Origin: Rhodocyclales bacterium
GTDB lineage: Bacteria; Pseudomonadota; Gammaproteobacteria; Burkholderiales; Rhodocyclaceae
DNA: 64,000 nucleotides
Assembly: GCA_028292505.1 (NCBI GenBank)
Contig: JAQGMF010000054.1
Span: 18,968 to 82,967 of the forward strand
Reading direction: 5' to 3'
In this document: piece after piece, positions 26,004 to 37,000 of the stretch
Position numbering within the stretch: the stretch's first letter is position 1
Layout: every line of letters starts with the position of its first letter
Notes under the pieces: model-generated
What the model was told of the DNA's origin: nothing
Seen by the model: the letters and a program-made list of their open reading frames with translations, nothing else
Databases searched by the model: none
Position numbers and translations under genes: made by a program

Positions 26004-27737
26004 TCAGAATGCCACGGCAATCGCGATGTGCAAATGCAGGCGGCGCGAATCCACACCCCATGCCAAGTCCGCCGCCAGCGGTCCGGCCGGGCTGCGCCAG
26101 CGCGCGCCGACGCCAACGCCTACTTTCGTGCGCCAGGTGTCGAGATGATCGGTCGCATCGCCCGCGTCGATGAACGTCGCCATGCCCCAGCGCTCGCCGA
26201 ACCAGTGCGTATGCTCGATCGAGCCCACCGCCATGTAGCGTCCGCCGACGATAGCTTCGCCTTCGCTCTCGCCGATCGACAGGTAACTATAGCCACGCAC
26301 CGTCTGTGCGCCACCGGTGCGAAACAGGAAATCTTCCGGCACACCGGTGCGGCTCTTCGCCGCCGTGAGGCCGCCCTCGATGCGCGCCGACAGCACATCG
26401 CGCGGTGTGAGCGGGAAATAGCTGACGAGGCGTGCGTAGCTGCGCACGAAATCGGCATCCGACAACAGCGCCCGCGAAGCCCCTCCCAATTGCAGGTTGA
26501 GCACATAGCCCGAACGCGGATCGAGCATGCTGTCGACGCGCCGATAGGTCCAGCCGGTGGTAAGTGCCAGCGCCTGATTGACTTCGCGCAACGTGCCTTC
26601 TGCCTGCCGCGCTTCGTGCTGGAACGACAGGCCGATGCGCGTCTCGATACGGCCGCGATCGTGCGCGCGCGTCAGGCCGATAGCCTGACGATTGATCGCC
26701 AGATGCTCGATATCGCTGCGTTCGACGATGCCGCCTACGCTATAGCGATGGTCCTGATTGGTGGGAGGCAGAAAGATATCGGCAAACGCCGCTTGCTGTA
26801 CCGACTCGATGCGCGCACCGCTGGAGAGCTGCCAGGCACGGTCGAACAGATTGGCGTCGCTGTAGGTCACATCAGTGCGCCAGCCGGTATTGGTGCTGTA
26901 ACCCACGCCAGTACCAATACGCCGCGGCTTGGCTTCGGTAACAACAACCTTCACGGGCGCCGCAGCCGCATGCGCTGGGTCGGCGTCTAAGCTTACCTCC
27001 ACTGCCGAGAAGTAGGGCGTCGCCTGCAGTGCCGACTGGAAACGCAGCAACTTGTCCTGGCTGTAAGGCTCGCCCTGCGTGAAGTGTCTGTAACGTTCCA
27101 GCAGGTCAGGTTTGTATTGCGACAAGCCCGTGACTTCCAGCGGCCCGAGGTAGAAAATCGGGCCGCTGTCGACCACGACCGAGAGACGCACTTCGGCGCT
27201 TGCGGGGTCGACGTCGGCGAGACTTTCGACAATTTTCGCCGCAGGAAAATCGCGATTCGTTGCAGCGATCTGCAAAGCCGTCTTGGCGACTGTCCAGTCC
27301 TGCTGCCGGAAGAAACTTCCCGTTGGCATATTCCAGGCGCTGCGCAAAGCCTCGGCACGCGTTGCCTGATCTGGCTCGCCGAGTGCGCCGATGAAACTGA
27401 CGTTGACCGTCACGACACGCGCTCGCGGACCGGGAGCCAGCGTCACCTGCACCGGGTCCACGGCTGCATCGATTTTCACATCCGGCGAAAAATAACCTTC
27501 GGTCGACAACAACTCCGGGATGCGTTCGCGCAGGCGGCGCACCAGTCCGAGCTTTTCCAGCGCAGCCGTCTCCGCATCGGCCGCACGTTCGCCACTTAGC
27601 GGCGGCAACCAGGGCAGCAGTTGCTCCTTGAGTGCTTGCGGCGCATCCAGTCGCCAGAGTTCGGCAGCATGCAGCGGCGTGCCAAGCAACAGGGCCAGCG
27701 CCAAGATGCCGCACGCGCGCTTCATCGAGAGAAGCAT
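26004..27737 (-). CDS. tamA: TamA/BamA-family outer-membrane assembly protein
   Basis: 577 residues, like E. coli TamA (577). A signal peptide ends near LLLGTPLHAAELW. POTRA repeats follow (about 25-260), including GPIFYLGPLEVTGLSQY. The C-terminal half is an Omp85 16-strand barrel: GVGYSTNTGWRTDVTYSDAN, an Omp85 loop FLFRTGGAQTVRGYSYLSIG with the conserved RGY, and a last strand ending in VAF with terminal Phe. TamA helps insert autotransporters or export material with the inner-membrane protein TamB. The ATG directly abuts the fbp stop (TAGATG), which suggests read-through from fbp. No tamB follows, which is unusual. Confidence 0.88.
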   Translation of the reverse strand: MLLSMKRACGILALALLLGTPLHAAELWRLDAPQALKEQLLPWLPPLSGERAADAETAALEKLGLVRRLRERIPELLSTEGYFSPDVKIDAAVDPVQVTLAPGPRARVVTVNVSFIGALGEPDQATRAEALRSAWNMPTGSFFRQQDWTVAKTALQIAATNRDFPAAKIVESLADVDPASAEVRLSVVVDSGPIFYLGPLEVTGLSQYKPDLLERYRHFTQGEPYSQDKLLRFQSALQATPYFSAVEVSLDADPAHAAAAPVKVVVTEAKPRRIGTGVGYSTNTGWRTDVTYSDANLFDRAWQLSSGARIESVQQAAFADIFLPPTNQDHRYSVGGIVERSDIEHLAINRQAIGLTRAHDRGRIETRIGLSFQHEARQAEGTLREVNQALALTTGWTYRRVDSMLDPRSGYVLNLQLGGASRALLSDADFVRSYARLVSYFPLTPRDVLSARIEGGLTAAKSRTGVPEDFLFRTGGAQTVRGYSYLSIGESEGEAIVGGRYMAVGSIEHTHWFGERWGMATFIDAGDATDHLDTWRTKVGVGVGARWRSPAGPLAADLAWGVDSRRLHLHIAIAVAF

Positions 27738-28736
27738 CTACTCCGCGTGGTAGGCCACGACACGCTCGACCTCGTGACGCGAGCCGAGAATCACCGGCAC
27801 ACGTTGATGCAGACCACGCGGCACGAGATCGAGAATCGGCTCGCGCCCGGTCGAGGCCGCGCCACCGGCTTGCTCGACGATCATGGCCATCGGATTGGCC
27901 TCGTAGAGCAGACGCAGGTGTCCGCCTTTGGGACGATTCTTGTCGTCCAGCGGATAGAGAAAAATGCCGCCGCGCGCCAGGATGCGGTGCACGTCGGCCA
28001 CCATCGATGCCACCCAGCGCATATTGAAATCCTGCTCGCGCGGACCGTCCGCGCCCTGCTGCAATTCGCTGATATAGCGCTGCACGGGCGGCTCCCAGAA
28101 GCGTGCGCGCGAGGCGTTGATGGCAAATTCCTTGGTGTCCTCCGGTATGCGAATGTCACCATGAGTGAGAATCCACGCGCCGAATTCGCGATCCAATGTG
28201 AAGCCGTGCGTGCCGGTGCCCACGGTCAACACCAGCATGGTCGACGGACCATACACAGCGTAACCGGCGGCAACCTGGCGACGTCCTGTCTGCAGGAAAG
28301 CCTGCTCGGTCGGCTCCATGCCTTCCGGGCAACGCAGCACCGAGAAGATCGTGCCCACCGAAATATTCACATCGATGTTTGACGAGCCATCGAGCGGATC
28401 GAACACCAACAGGTACTCGCCCTTCGGATAGCGCTTTGGAATATACGAAGGATCGTCCAGCTCCTCGGAAGCCATCGCTGCCAGATGACCGCCCCACTCG
28501 TTGGCATGCAGCAGCACTTCGTTGGCGACCACATCGAGTTTCTTCTGTGCCTCGCCTTGCACATTGTCAGTCCCGGCATTGCCAAGCAAGCCGGCGACAG
28601 CGCCCTTGCCAACGTGAACGCTGATGGTCTTGACGGCGCGCGCCACGACTTCGATGAGCAGACGCAGGTCCGCAGGAATCATTCTCTGACTGCGTTGCTG
28701 TTCGATGAGAAATTGGGTCAGGGTCACGCGGCTCAT
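27738..28736 (-). CDS. fbp: Fructose-1,6-bisphosphatase class 1
   Basis: 332 residues, typical of class I FBPase. Visible: [10 protein letters not shown] at the start, the metal-binding [41 protein letters not shown] stretch ([10 protein letters not shown] is the signature) and a late [20 protein letters not shown] with the substrate-binding region. It hydrolyses fructose-1,6-bisphosphate in gluconeogenesis, cytoplasmic, Mg2+-dependent. tamA starts at the very next base after its stop, so both may be on one transcript. Confidence 0.96.
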   Translation of the reverse strand: MSRVTLTQFLIEQQRSQRMIPADLRLLIEVVARAVKTISVHVGKGAVAGLLGNAGTDNVQGEAQKKLDVVANEVLLHANEWGGHLAAMASEELDDPSYIPKRYPKGEYLLVFDPLDGSSNIDVNISVGTIFSVLRCPEGMEPTEQAFLQTGRRQVAAGYAVYGPSTMLVLTVGTGTHGFTLDREFGAWILTHGDIRIPEDTKEFAINASRARFWEPPVQRYISELQQGADGPREQDFNMRWVASMVADVHRILARGGIFLYPLDDKNRPKGGHLRLLYEANPMAMIVEQAGGAASTGREPILDLVPRGLHQRVPVILGSRHEVERVVAYHAE

Positions 28737-29032
28737 GTTTTTTCGGTACCTTGCTTGATGAATACGAATTATCGCCCGCTTTATTTATGTTTCAGCAAAC
28801 CTTCTCGCTGCAGACATCGGCAAGCAACCGCAACTTATTTCTCAAATGTTTGTAAGATGTGTGCGTTTGAAGGAAACTCCCCGCACCCGATCCGTTCAAA
28901 GCAGCGTCTTTTCACCGGAAGCCATTCGAGATACAGACCCGCAAACGCAAGTTTCGCGCCGGCCTCGCAAGCTGAATTTCCACTGACGAGTTTTCCAACG
29001 AATTTCCCAACGGGTTTTCCACCACTCCCAGC

Positions 29033-30295
29033 ATGCATATTGTGATCATCGGCGCCGGGCTGACCGGCGTAAGCACAGCTTGGTACCTGCGCAAAGCCGG
29101 TCATCAAGTTACCGTCGTCGAACGACGCGAAGCGGCCGCCCTGGAAACCAGCTTCGCCAATGGCGGTCAGATCTCGCTCAGCCATCCCGAACCCTGGGCC
29201 AATCCGCAAGCGCCACTCACCGTGATGCGCTGGCTCGGGCGACGCGATGCACCGCTGCTCTTTCGCCTGCCGGCTGAGCCCGCGCGCTGGCGCTGGGGCA
29301 TGGAATTTCTGCGCGAATGCACACCCTATCGCGCCTATCGCAACACCCTCGCCATCGGCCGACTGGCCGCATACAGTGGTCGCCTCCTCAGGGATTTGCG
29401 CAGCGAAACTCAAATTGAATATCAGCAGTTGCAGCGCGGCGTGCTGCACCTCTACTTCAACAAGGGGGATCTGCAGCATGGTCAGCGACAATCGCGCATC
29501 CTGCAGGAGCTCGGCATCAATGCCAGCGTCCTCACGCCCGACGAATGCGTCGATTACGATGCCGCCCTCGGCAGCGTACAGCCGCGCCTTGCCGGTGGCA
29601 TGCTCGGCCGCGACGACGAGAGCGGCGATGCACATTTGTTTACCGTCAAGCTCGCCGAAGTGGCGCAGCAGGCCGGCGTGAACTTTCAGTACGGCTGCGA
29701 CATCGAGCGCCTGATGCTCGAAGACAGGCGCGTCACCTCGCTGCACCTGGTCGACAGTTTCGGCCGCCGCGGCGCGGTCACAGGCGATGCTTATGTCATA
29801 GCCGCAGGCAGCTTCAGCAAATCGCTGGCGCGACGTGCCGGCGAGCGCCTGCCCATCTATCCAGTGAAAGGGTATTCAGCGACCGTGACGGTGCGCGATG
29901 AGAAGCGCGCACCGAGCGTGAGCATCACCGACGAATCGCGCCGCATGGTGTGTGCGCGCATCGGCGATCGGTTGCGCATCGCCGGTACGGCGGAACTCAA
30001 CGGCTTCAACCTCGAACTTGACCCAACACGTTGCGAAGCGCTGCTCGACTGGATGGAAGACCTCTTCCCTGGTGCTGCAGATCTTAGCCATCCGACATAT
30101 TGGGCGGGCTTGCGTCCCGCCACGCCCAACAACGTGCCCATCATCGGCCGCTCGCGCCTGGGCAATCTGTTCTACAACACGGGGCATGGCACGCTCGGCT
30201 GGACGCTGGCCTGCGGCTCTGCGCAAGCGCTGACCGACATCATCGACAAGCAACCGCCGGACGTGAAATTTCCGTTCTGGAAGGGACGTAGTTGA
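29033..30295 (+). CDS. dadA: D-amino acid dehydrogenase-like FAD oxidoreductase
   Basis: 420 residues. The N-terminal Rossmann motif is MHIVIIGAGLTGVSTAWYL, followed by VTVVERREAAALETSFANGGQIS, typical of DadA. The C-terminal FAD/substrate region is YWAGLRPATPNNVPIIGRS and NTGHGTLGWTLACGSAQAL. DadA oxidises D-amino acids to 2-oxo acids at the inner membrane and feeds electrons to the quinone pool. No alr/dadX racemase is adjacent, so the substrate may differ. It is divergent from fbp. The last codons lie in a degenerate 12-base tandem repeat. Confidence 0.88.
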   Translation: MHIVIIGAGLTGVSTAWYLRKAGHQVTVVERREAAALETSFANGGQISLSHPEPWANPQAPLTVMRWLGRRDAPLLFRLPAEPARWRWGMEFLRECTPYRAYRNTLAIGRLAAYSGRLLRDLRSETQIEYQQLQRGVLHLYFNKGDLQHGQRQSRILQELGINASVLTPDECVDYDAALGSVQPRLAGGMLGRDDESGDAHLFTVKLAEVAQQAGVNFQYGCDIERLMLEDRRVTSLHLVDSFGRRGAVTGDAYVIAAGSFSKSLARRAGERLPIYPVKGYSATVTVRDEKRAPSVSITDESRRMVCARIGDRLRIAGTAELNGFNLELDPTRCEALLDWMEDLFPGAADLSHPTYWAGLRPATPNNVPIIGRSRLGNLFYNTGHGTLGWTLACGSAQALTDIIDKQPPDVKFPFWKGRS

Positions 30296-30347
30296 GGACG
30301 TAGTTGAAGACGTAACTGAGAACGCAACTCAGTGCGCAACTGAACGT
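30288..30347 (+). repeat. Five degenerate 12-base tandem units at the dadA stop codon
   Basis: The units are GTAGTTGAGGAC, GTAGTTGAAGAC, GTAACTGAGAAC, GCAACTCAGTGC and GCAACTGAACGT. The first holds the dadA stop codon (TGA); the others run into the gap before the TfoX-domain gene. Confidence 0.75.
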
Positions 30348-30370
30348 TCGCGTCATTTCGGGAGACGATA

Positions 30371-30721
30371 GTGAATCCAGATTTTGCCGATCATTTACGC
30401 GAACTGTTTGCACCTATCGGCGCGATACGTATCAAGCGCATGTTCGGCGGTGCCGGAATTTATGTCGATGACATCATGTTCGCACTCATCGCCGACGATG
30501 TGCTCTATCTGAAAGCCGACGCAGAAAATCGCAAGCTATTCGAGTCCGAAAATCTGGAGCCCTTCAGCTATATGGCGAAAGGCAAGCAGCGGGTCAGCCT
30601 TAGTTATTTTCGCGCGCCGGACGAAGCGATGGATTCACCGCAGGCCATGCAGCCCTGGGCGCGCAGCGCGTTGGGCGCGGCACTGCGTAACGCACGCACC
30701 AAGCGGAAACAGCCGGGCTGA
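30371..30721 (+). CDS. TfoX/Sxy N-terminal domain protein
   Basis: 116 residues from a GTG preceded by GGGAGACG. It is a lone TfoX N-domain: ELFAPIGAIRIKRMFGGAGI, FALIADDVLYLKADAENR, FSYMAKGKQRVSLSYF. Full-length TfoX/Sxy also has a C-terminal HhH-like part and controls competence in gammaproteobacteria; single-domain versions are common in betaproteobacteria and have no settled role. The C-terminal tail is basic (ARTKRKQ). It is probably co-transcribed with the dadA-like gene 75 bases upstream. Confidence 0.87.
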   Translation: MNPDFADHLRELFAPIGAIRIKRMFGGAGIYVDDIMFALIADDVLYLKADAENRKLFESENLEPFSYMAKGKQRVSLSYFRAPDEAMDSPQAMQPWARSALGAALRNARTKRKQPG

Positions 30722-30754
30722 GCAAGCAGGCCCGCGTACCGCGCCAGGGCGGCG

Positions 30755-32368
30755 TCATACGCGGTATGCCGCCAAGGTCCGCGAAATCCCGCGCCCCATG
30801 TCCGAGATATTTTCGACAGCGCCCGCCACGCCCTGTACGGCGCTAGAGTTGCGCTCCGTCATGCGCGCGATCTGTTCGATCTGCTGCGCAATCGTCGTGC
30901 TTGCCGAAGTCTGTTCGCGCATTGCATCGGTCATCTCGTCGACGAGACCGACCAACATGCCGGCACCACTTTGTATGTCGCGGATTGCTGTGCCCGCTTC
31001 GCGCGCGTTCTGGACACCACGGGTCACCGCGTCGACAGAGGACGACATGCTGTCGACCGCGTTGCGTGCCGCATCCTGGATTTTCAGGATCAGCGTGGAG
31101 ATATCGACAGTGGCGAGCGTGGTGCGTTCGGCGAGTTTGCGCACCTCGTCGGCGACCACTGCAAAACCGCGGCCCTGCTCGCCAGCACGCGCCGCTTCGA
31201 TGGCGGCGTTGAGTGCCAGCAAATTGGTCTGGTCGGCGATTTCCTTGATCATATTTGCCACCGAGGAAATGCTCTCGCTATCGCTGCGCAAGGCAGCAAT
31301 GCGCTCCGAGGCAATGCCGACGGAATCGGCAATGCTCTGGATGCCGGCAACCGTATTCATAATCACTTCGGTGCCGTGATCGGCGCTCTTCTGCGAGTTC
31401 TGCGTATGCCTACTAGCGTCCTGCGCGCGCTCGGCGATCACGGAAATGCTGACCGTGAGTTGCTCGATCGCTGCGGCCATACCCGCTGTCGCTTCGGCTT
31501 GGGAGCTCGAGTTGCCCGCGATCTCGCGCGAGCTGCCGTCCACCGCGACGACGGCGCCGGCCAGTTGCTGTGCCGCGTTTTGAACCTGCGCGAAACTCTC
31601 GCGCAGACGCTTGATGAGACCGTTGTAAGCCATCACGGTCAGACCAATTTCATCATGCGAATCGACTGGCACCGGGTGCGTGAAATCGAGGCTCTCGGCC
31701 GTACTCGTGATGGCTTGCTGCATGGCCGCCATCGGCGCGATGATCGAGCGTGCAAGGAAATAGCCGACCACTGCAAACACGCCCAGGCACAGCACGGCGG
31801 CCACAATGGAAAAGCTCAGGCTAGCGGCAAATACCGCATCGGTGTCCTTCGAGACGCGTGCCACTCTGTCGTTGGTCAAACGGGCGAGTTTTTCGAACGC
31901 CGCCGATGCGCGCTCGTGCGTGACCTTTAGCTTGCCGTTCATGACATCCATCGCCATCTTGTTTTCGCCGACGTTGGCGAGCATGCCGATGCGTTGCGCG
32001 TCCGTCAGGTAGCTGGTAAGTGCAGCCGTCGCGTCGTCGAGCAGTTGAACCTCTTCGGGCACGGTGCTGCGCTCACGCAGCGTCTTGATGCGATCTATGA
32101 TTTCGTCATTATAACGATGCAGTTCGGCCTCGATCTGTTTGCCTTGCGCCGCATCGGTGCTGGAAGCACGGCCGTAAGCGGCCGCATGCATGCTCAGATA
32201 GAGCGTCCGGATTTCCGAAGCCAGTTGCAGGTCCGGCAAGGCATCGCCAGTCACGGCCGTCATGCCGTTGTGCAGGCGCGCCAAACCCGTTACGCCCACA
32301 CCGACAAGCAGGGCGCAGGTGAGCAATACGATCGCCACCAGCCCCCATATTTTTGTCTTTATCGACAT
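30755..32368 (-). CDS. Methyl-accepting chemotaxis protein (Tsr-like)
   Basis: 537 residues from the ATG that has GGAGG five bases before it. TM1 is [21 protein letters not shown] periplasmic four-helix-bundle sensor covers about 30-185. TM2 is around [20 protein letters not shown], followed by HAMP. The signalling hairpin tip is [20 protein letters not shown] and [18 protein letters not shown], which binds CheA and CheW. No C-terminal CheR-tethering pentapeptide is visible; the protein ends in [10 protein letters not shown]. The ligand is unknown. It stands alone with no che genes nearby. Confidence 0.93.
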   Translation of the reverse strand: MSIKTKIWGLVAIVLLTCALLVGVGVTGLARLHNGMTAVTGDALPDLQLASEIRTLYLSMHAAAYGRASSTDAAQGKQIEAELHRYNDEIIDRIKTLRERSTVPEEVQLLDDATAALTSYLTDAQRIGMLANVGENKMAMDVMNGKLKVTHERASAAFEKLARLTNDRVARVSKDTDAVFAASLSFSIVAAVLCLGVFAVVGYFLARSIIAPMAAMQQAITSTAESLDFTHPVPVDSHDEIGLTVMAYNGLIKRLRESFAQVQNAAQQLAGAVVAVDGSSREIAGNSSSQAEATAGMAAAIEQLTVSISVIAERAQDASRHTQNSQKSADHGTEVIMNTVAGIQSIADSVGIASERIAALRSDSESISSVANMIKEIADQTNLLALNAAIEAARAGEQGRGFAVVADEVRKLAERTTLATVDISTLILKIQDAARNAVDSMSSSVDAVTRGVQNAREAGTAIRDIQSGAGMLVGLVDEMTDAMREQTSASTTIAQQIEQIARMTERNSSAVQGVAGAVENISDMGRGISRTLAAYRV

Positions 32369-32576
32369 CCACGCCTCCAAGGCTCAACTTCAGGCCTGGA
32401 TCGAGCAACGCGAACGCCGACAATGCCGGGCAGGCAAGTCGGCTTGCGAGCGTCGCACCGACGATCAGGGCAAGCACTGAACTGACGCGCGCCGGCTATG
32501 CGATTGCAGAACCGGGCACACATAAGCCTTTACGGCAGACGTGCGTCTCGCTTGAATAGCCGTGCGGCGAGCGGCC

Positions 32577-34004
32577 TTATTTACCGGCCAGGTTACCAGT
32601 CATGTCCCAGCCACCGCCCAAGGCGCGGAACAGATCGACACTGGCATTCAAGCGATCGGTCTGCGCATCGATACGGTCGGCATCGACGCTATACAGATTG
32701 CGCTGCGCGTCGAGTACATCGAGGTAGGCCGATACGCCAGCGTCATAACGCCGCTGGGCGATGCGCAAGGACTCGCGCAAAGATGTGCTGCGTTGTTCTT
32801 GCGCAGTCAGCGTATCGTTGGCCGCATGCAGATTGCCGAGCGCGTCGTACACTTCCTTGAAGGCTGTCTGCACCGACTTGACATAGGCCGCTTCGGACTG
32901 CTGCTCGCGCGCCTTGGCCGCACTCACTTGCGCCTCGATCTGGCGCATGCCGAAAATCGGCTGCGTCAGCGACGCGGCAATGCGCCACACCAGCGCCGGG
33001 CCGGAGAACAGATCGGAAAGCGTATTGCTCTCCCGCCCGCCACTACCCGTCAGGATGATTTGCGGAAAGTAGCGCGCACGCGCTTCGCTGATCTGCGCCT
33101 GCGAAGCGGCGAGATTGGCTTCGGCCTGACGAATATCCGGACGACGCGCCAGCAAATCGGAAGGCAACCCTTCCGGCACGGCAGGCGCCGGTGGCAGCAT
33201 TTCCGCATTGCTGCGGCCGATCTTGCCTTCGACGATCAAGCGTGGCGAATCGCCGGTCAGCAAGGCCAGCGCGCGTTCGCTCTGCGCCTGTGCAGCGATC
33301 TGGCGCGGCAGCAAGGCAGCAATCGCATCGCGCTCGCTCTGCGCCTGCTGCAACTGCAGGCTGTTCGCCGTGCCGCCATTGAAGCGCTTCTGCGCGAGCT
33401 GGAATGCGTCCTCGCGTGTCGACAGCGTTTGTCGCGTCAGCGCGATCTTGCGATCGGCCGCCAGCAAGGTGAAATAGCCGCGCGCGACGTCGGCTGCAAG
33501 CGAGGAACGGAAAGCCGACATGGCCTCGCGACTGGCGAGCAACTGCGCCATGGCCGCCTTGTCGGCATTGCGCACCCGGCCCCACAGATCGAGCTCATAT
33601 GCCACCGATATACCAACCTGGTAGTCGTTGGCAATGTAGGCATTGGCCGGCCGCGGAATGGCGCTCTGCTTGGTCGCCTGGCTGCGGTTCGCACCGACGT
33701 TCGCATCCACCGAAGGCAACAGGTCCGCGCGCGCCACCGAGAGCAGCGCAGCCGCTTCGTCGACACGTGCCACCGCCACCTTGAGATCGGCGTTGTTGGT
33801 CAGAGCACGTTCGACGAGCGCTGTCAGCGCCGGGTCGTCGTAACGTAGCCACCACTGACTCAGGTCCTGCGCGGCGACACCGCCGGCTTGCGGCAGATCG
33901 AGTGCCGGCTTGGTCGCCACCGGCGTACTGACGCAGGCGCTCAGCACCAGCGCGGCCAACAGGCTCAGCACAGCGCTGCGAATGATTACATTGTCATTAC
34001 GCAT
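32577..34004 (-). CDS. Outer-membrane factor of an RND efflux system (NodT/OprM family lipoprotein)
   Basis: 475 residues. A lipoprotein signal ends at LSAC (Cys24). Two OEP repeats typical of TolC-like channels follow: DLSQWWLRYDDPALTALVERAL, then VAYELDLWGRVRNADKAA in repeat one and RRPDIRQAEANLAASQAQI in the second, with the late RYDAGVSAYLDVLDAQRNLY signature. It forms the outer-membrane duct for the pump. I chose the second of two adjacent ATGs, with GGAG seven bases upstream, inside the end of the RND gene. Last gene of the three-gene operon. Confidence 0.93.
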   Translation of the reverse strand: MRNDNVIIRSAVLSLLAALVLSACVSTPVATKPALDLPQAGGVAAQDLSQWWLRYDDPALTALVERALTNNADLKVAVARVDEAAALLSVARADLLPSVDANVGANRSQATKQSAIPRPANAYIANDYQVGISVAYELDLWGRVRNADKAAMAQLLASREAMSAFRSSLAADVARGYFTLLAADRKIALTRQTLSTREDAFQLAQKRFNGGTANSLQLQQAQSERDAIAALLPRQIAAQAQSERALALLTGDSPRLIVEGKIGRSNAEMLPPAPAVPEGLPSDLLARRPDIRQAEANLAASQAQISEARARYFPQIILTGSGGRESNTLSDLFSGPALVWRIAASLTQPIFGMRQIEAQVSAAKAREQQSEAAYVKSVQTAFKEVYDALGNLHAANDTLTAQEQRSTSLRESLRIAQRRYDAGVSAYLDVLDAQRNLYSVDADRIDAQTDRLNASVDLFRALGGGWDMTGNLAGK

Positions 34005-37000
34005 CATGTTTCTCCACATCGAGATCGACGGGCGTTGTCGCATTTCCGTTCTTGTCGCCATTGAGCAGCCGGAAGAACAAGGGCACGAAGAAGATCGCGA
34101 GGAAAGTTGCTGCCATCATGCCGAACATGACGCCCGTGCCGACGGACTGGCGCGCACCGGCGCCGGCACCGGACGAGAATGCCAATGGCACAACGCCCAG
34201 AATGAATGCCATCGACGTCATCACGATCGGACGGAAGCGCAGACGTGCTGCCTCCGCTGCCGCATCGATGGTCGACATGCCCTCATGCTTCTTCATCACT
34301 GCAAACTCGACGATCAGAATCGCGTTCTTGGCCGCCAGACCGATCAGTGTCACCAGACCGATCTGGAAGTACACGTCATTGGTCAGCGGCGGTGCCATAC
34401 CGTGAGACAGGATGGCGAAAATAAAGTTATGCAGCCACACGCCCGCCAGCGCACCGAATATGCCAAATGGGACCGCCAGCAGCACCGAGAATGGCAACGA
34501 CCACTTCTCGTATTGCGCGGCAAGGATCAGGAACGCCATTACCAACGCCATGCCCAATGCCAAGACAGCTGCGCCCGATGCACGTTTCTCCTGGTACGAA
34601 GCACCACTCCAGTCGAGCGAGAAGTCGGCCGGCAGTACTTCAGCCGCCAGCTTCTCGACTTCGGCAATCGCTTGTCCCGAACTGACACCCGGCGCGCCGG
34701 AGCCGAGCATCTTCACAGCCGGCAGATTGTTGAAGCGGTCCAGCGTATCCGGACCCGAGCTGTACTTCACCGTGGTGAAGGATGACATTGGCAACATCTT
34801 GCCTGTATTCGACTTGACGTAGATACGACCAATGTCTTCCGGCTTCATGCGGTACTGGGTGTCCGCCGACATCAACACTTGCCAAGTACGGCCGAACTTG
34901 TTGAAGTCATTCACGTAGTACGTACCCAAGGTCGCCGAGAGCGTGTTGAAGGCATCATCGAGCGATACGCCCAGCGCAGCCGCACGTTCGCGATCGACAT
35001 CGACGTAGAGCTGCGGCGAGGACGCGCGCCACAGCGTCTGCACGTATGCAAGCTGCTTGTCCTGCGCGGCGCGCGCCATGAAGGCCTGCACGACTTCGGC
35101 CGTATGCTTCGGGCCACTATCGCCACGATTCTGGATGTAAAACTCGAAGCCACCCGCCTGACCGAGGCCGAAGATCGCAGGCGGATTGAAGGCCAACACG
35201 AGTGCGTCACGTATGCCAGCGGTCTTGCCATAGACCTCGCCTACCAGCGCCTGCGAGGGCATCTTGCGCTCGTCCCACGGCTTCTGCGTCACGAACAGCG
35301 TCGCCGCCGAATTCTTGTAACTGCCGCCGAGGAAGTCGAAACCGGTGAAGGCGATGACGTCTTCATTTGCGGGGTTCGACTTGATGATGTCGGTCACCTG
35401 CTGGACGATCTTGTCGGTGCGCTGCAGGGAAGCGCCATCGGGCAGGAACACCGCCGAGATGAACCAACCCTGATCTTCATCCGGCACCAGTGAGCCCGGT
35501 GTCACGCGTGCCAGTTGCACAGTGATGGCGACCATACCGATGAACAAGAGTACACCCAGTAAGGCACGACGCGACAGCCCGGCGACTAGCCAGGTGTAGC
35601 GCTTGGTCAGGCGCTCGAAGAAGCGATTGAAGCCACGGAAGAAGAAATTGCTCGCCTTGTGCTCGCTACGCAAAATGAGTACGCACAACGCCGGCGTGAG
35701 CGTCAATGCAACCATGCCTGAAATACTCACGGCGATCGCAATCGTCACCGCGAACTGACGGAACAACTCACCCGTCAGGCCGCCGAGGAATGCGATCGGC
35801 ACGAACACCGACACCAGCACCAGCACGATGGCGACCACCGGTCCGGTGACCTCCTGCATGGCCTTGATGGCAGCGTGACGCGCGGGGAGATGCTCCTCGT
35901 GCATGATCCGTTCGACGTTCTCCAGTACGACAATGGCATCATCGACGACGATACCGATAGCCAACACCATGCCGAACAGGGTCAGCGTATTGATCGAGTA
36001 ACCGAGCATCACCATGCCGGCGAAGGTGCCCAGCAGGGACACCGGCACCGCGATGATCGGGATCAGGGTGGCGCGCCAGTTCTGCAGGAACAGGAACACA
36101 ACGAGGAACACCAGCACCATGGCTTCCGCGAGCGTCTTGACCACTTCGTGGATCGAGACTTTCACGAAACGCGTCGTGTCATATGCGACTTTGTGCGTCA
36201 GGCCCTCAGGGAATTTCTGCGCAAGTTCGGCCATCGTGGCATTGACTTCTTCCGCCACACCCAGCGCATTGGCGCCAGGCTGCAGGAAGATACCCAGGAG
36301 GGTGGCTGGCTTGCCATTGATGCGACCAACGAAGTCATTGTCCTTGGCGCCGAGTTCGACGCGCGCCATATCCTTCAGGCGCAGCTTGCTACCGCCACCG
36401 TTCGAACGGACGATGATCTCTTCGAAAGCCTTGGCATCCGGCAGACGTCCCTGCGTGGTGATCGTGTAGACCAACTCCTGCCCTTCGGCAGCCGGCATCT
36501 GACCAATCTTGCCCGGTGCGAACTGTGCATTCTGCGCATTAACAGCCGCTGTGATCTCAGCCACCGTGACGCCGAGCTGTGCCATGCGGTCTGGCTTCAG
36601 CCAGATGCGCATTGCATAATCCTTCGCACCGAAGATCTGCACATTGGTCGTGCCCGGCACGCGCTTGATGCGATCGAGCACGTTCAGCGTCACGTAATTG
36701 CTGATGTATAGATTGTCGAACCGGCTGTCAGGCGAGTAGAACGCGATCACCTGCAGGAAGCTCGACGAGCCTTTCTGCACGGTCACACCTTGACGACGCA
36801 CTTCCTGCGGCAAACGGTTCTCGACCTGTTTGACGCGGTTGTCGACGTTGAGCGCAGCCTGGTCGATATCGGTCCCGATATCGAAGGTCACGGTAATGGT
36901 CAATATACCGTTCGACGCCGACGTCGAGTTCAGGTACATCATGTGCTCGACGCCGTTGACCTGACTCTCGATGGGCGCTGCCACGGTCTGCTCCAGCACT

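Noticed and set aside
25706..26116. Possible gene between tamA and msrA on the minus strand
   Set aside because: The frame is arginine-rich, partly inside tamA, and has no ribosome site or known motif.
28835..29746. 303-codon minus-strand frame opposite the dadA-like gene
   Set aside because: The plus strand carries clear FAD-binding motifs. The antisense translation has no recognisable pattern.
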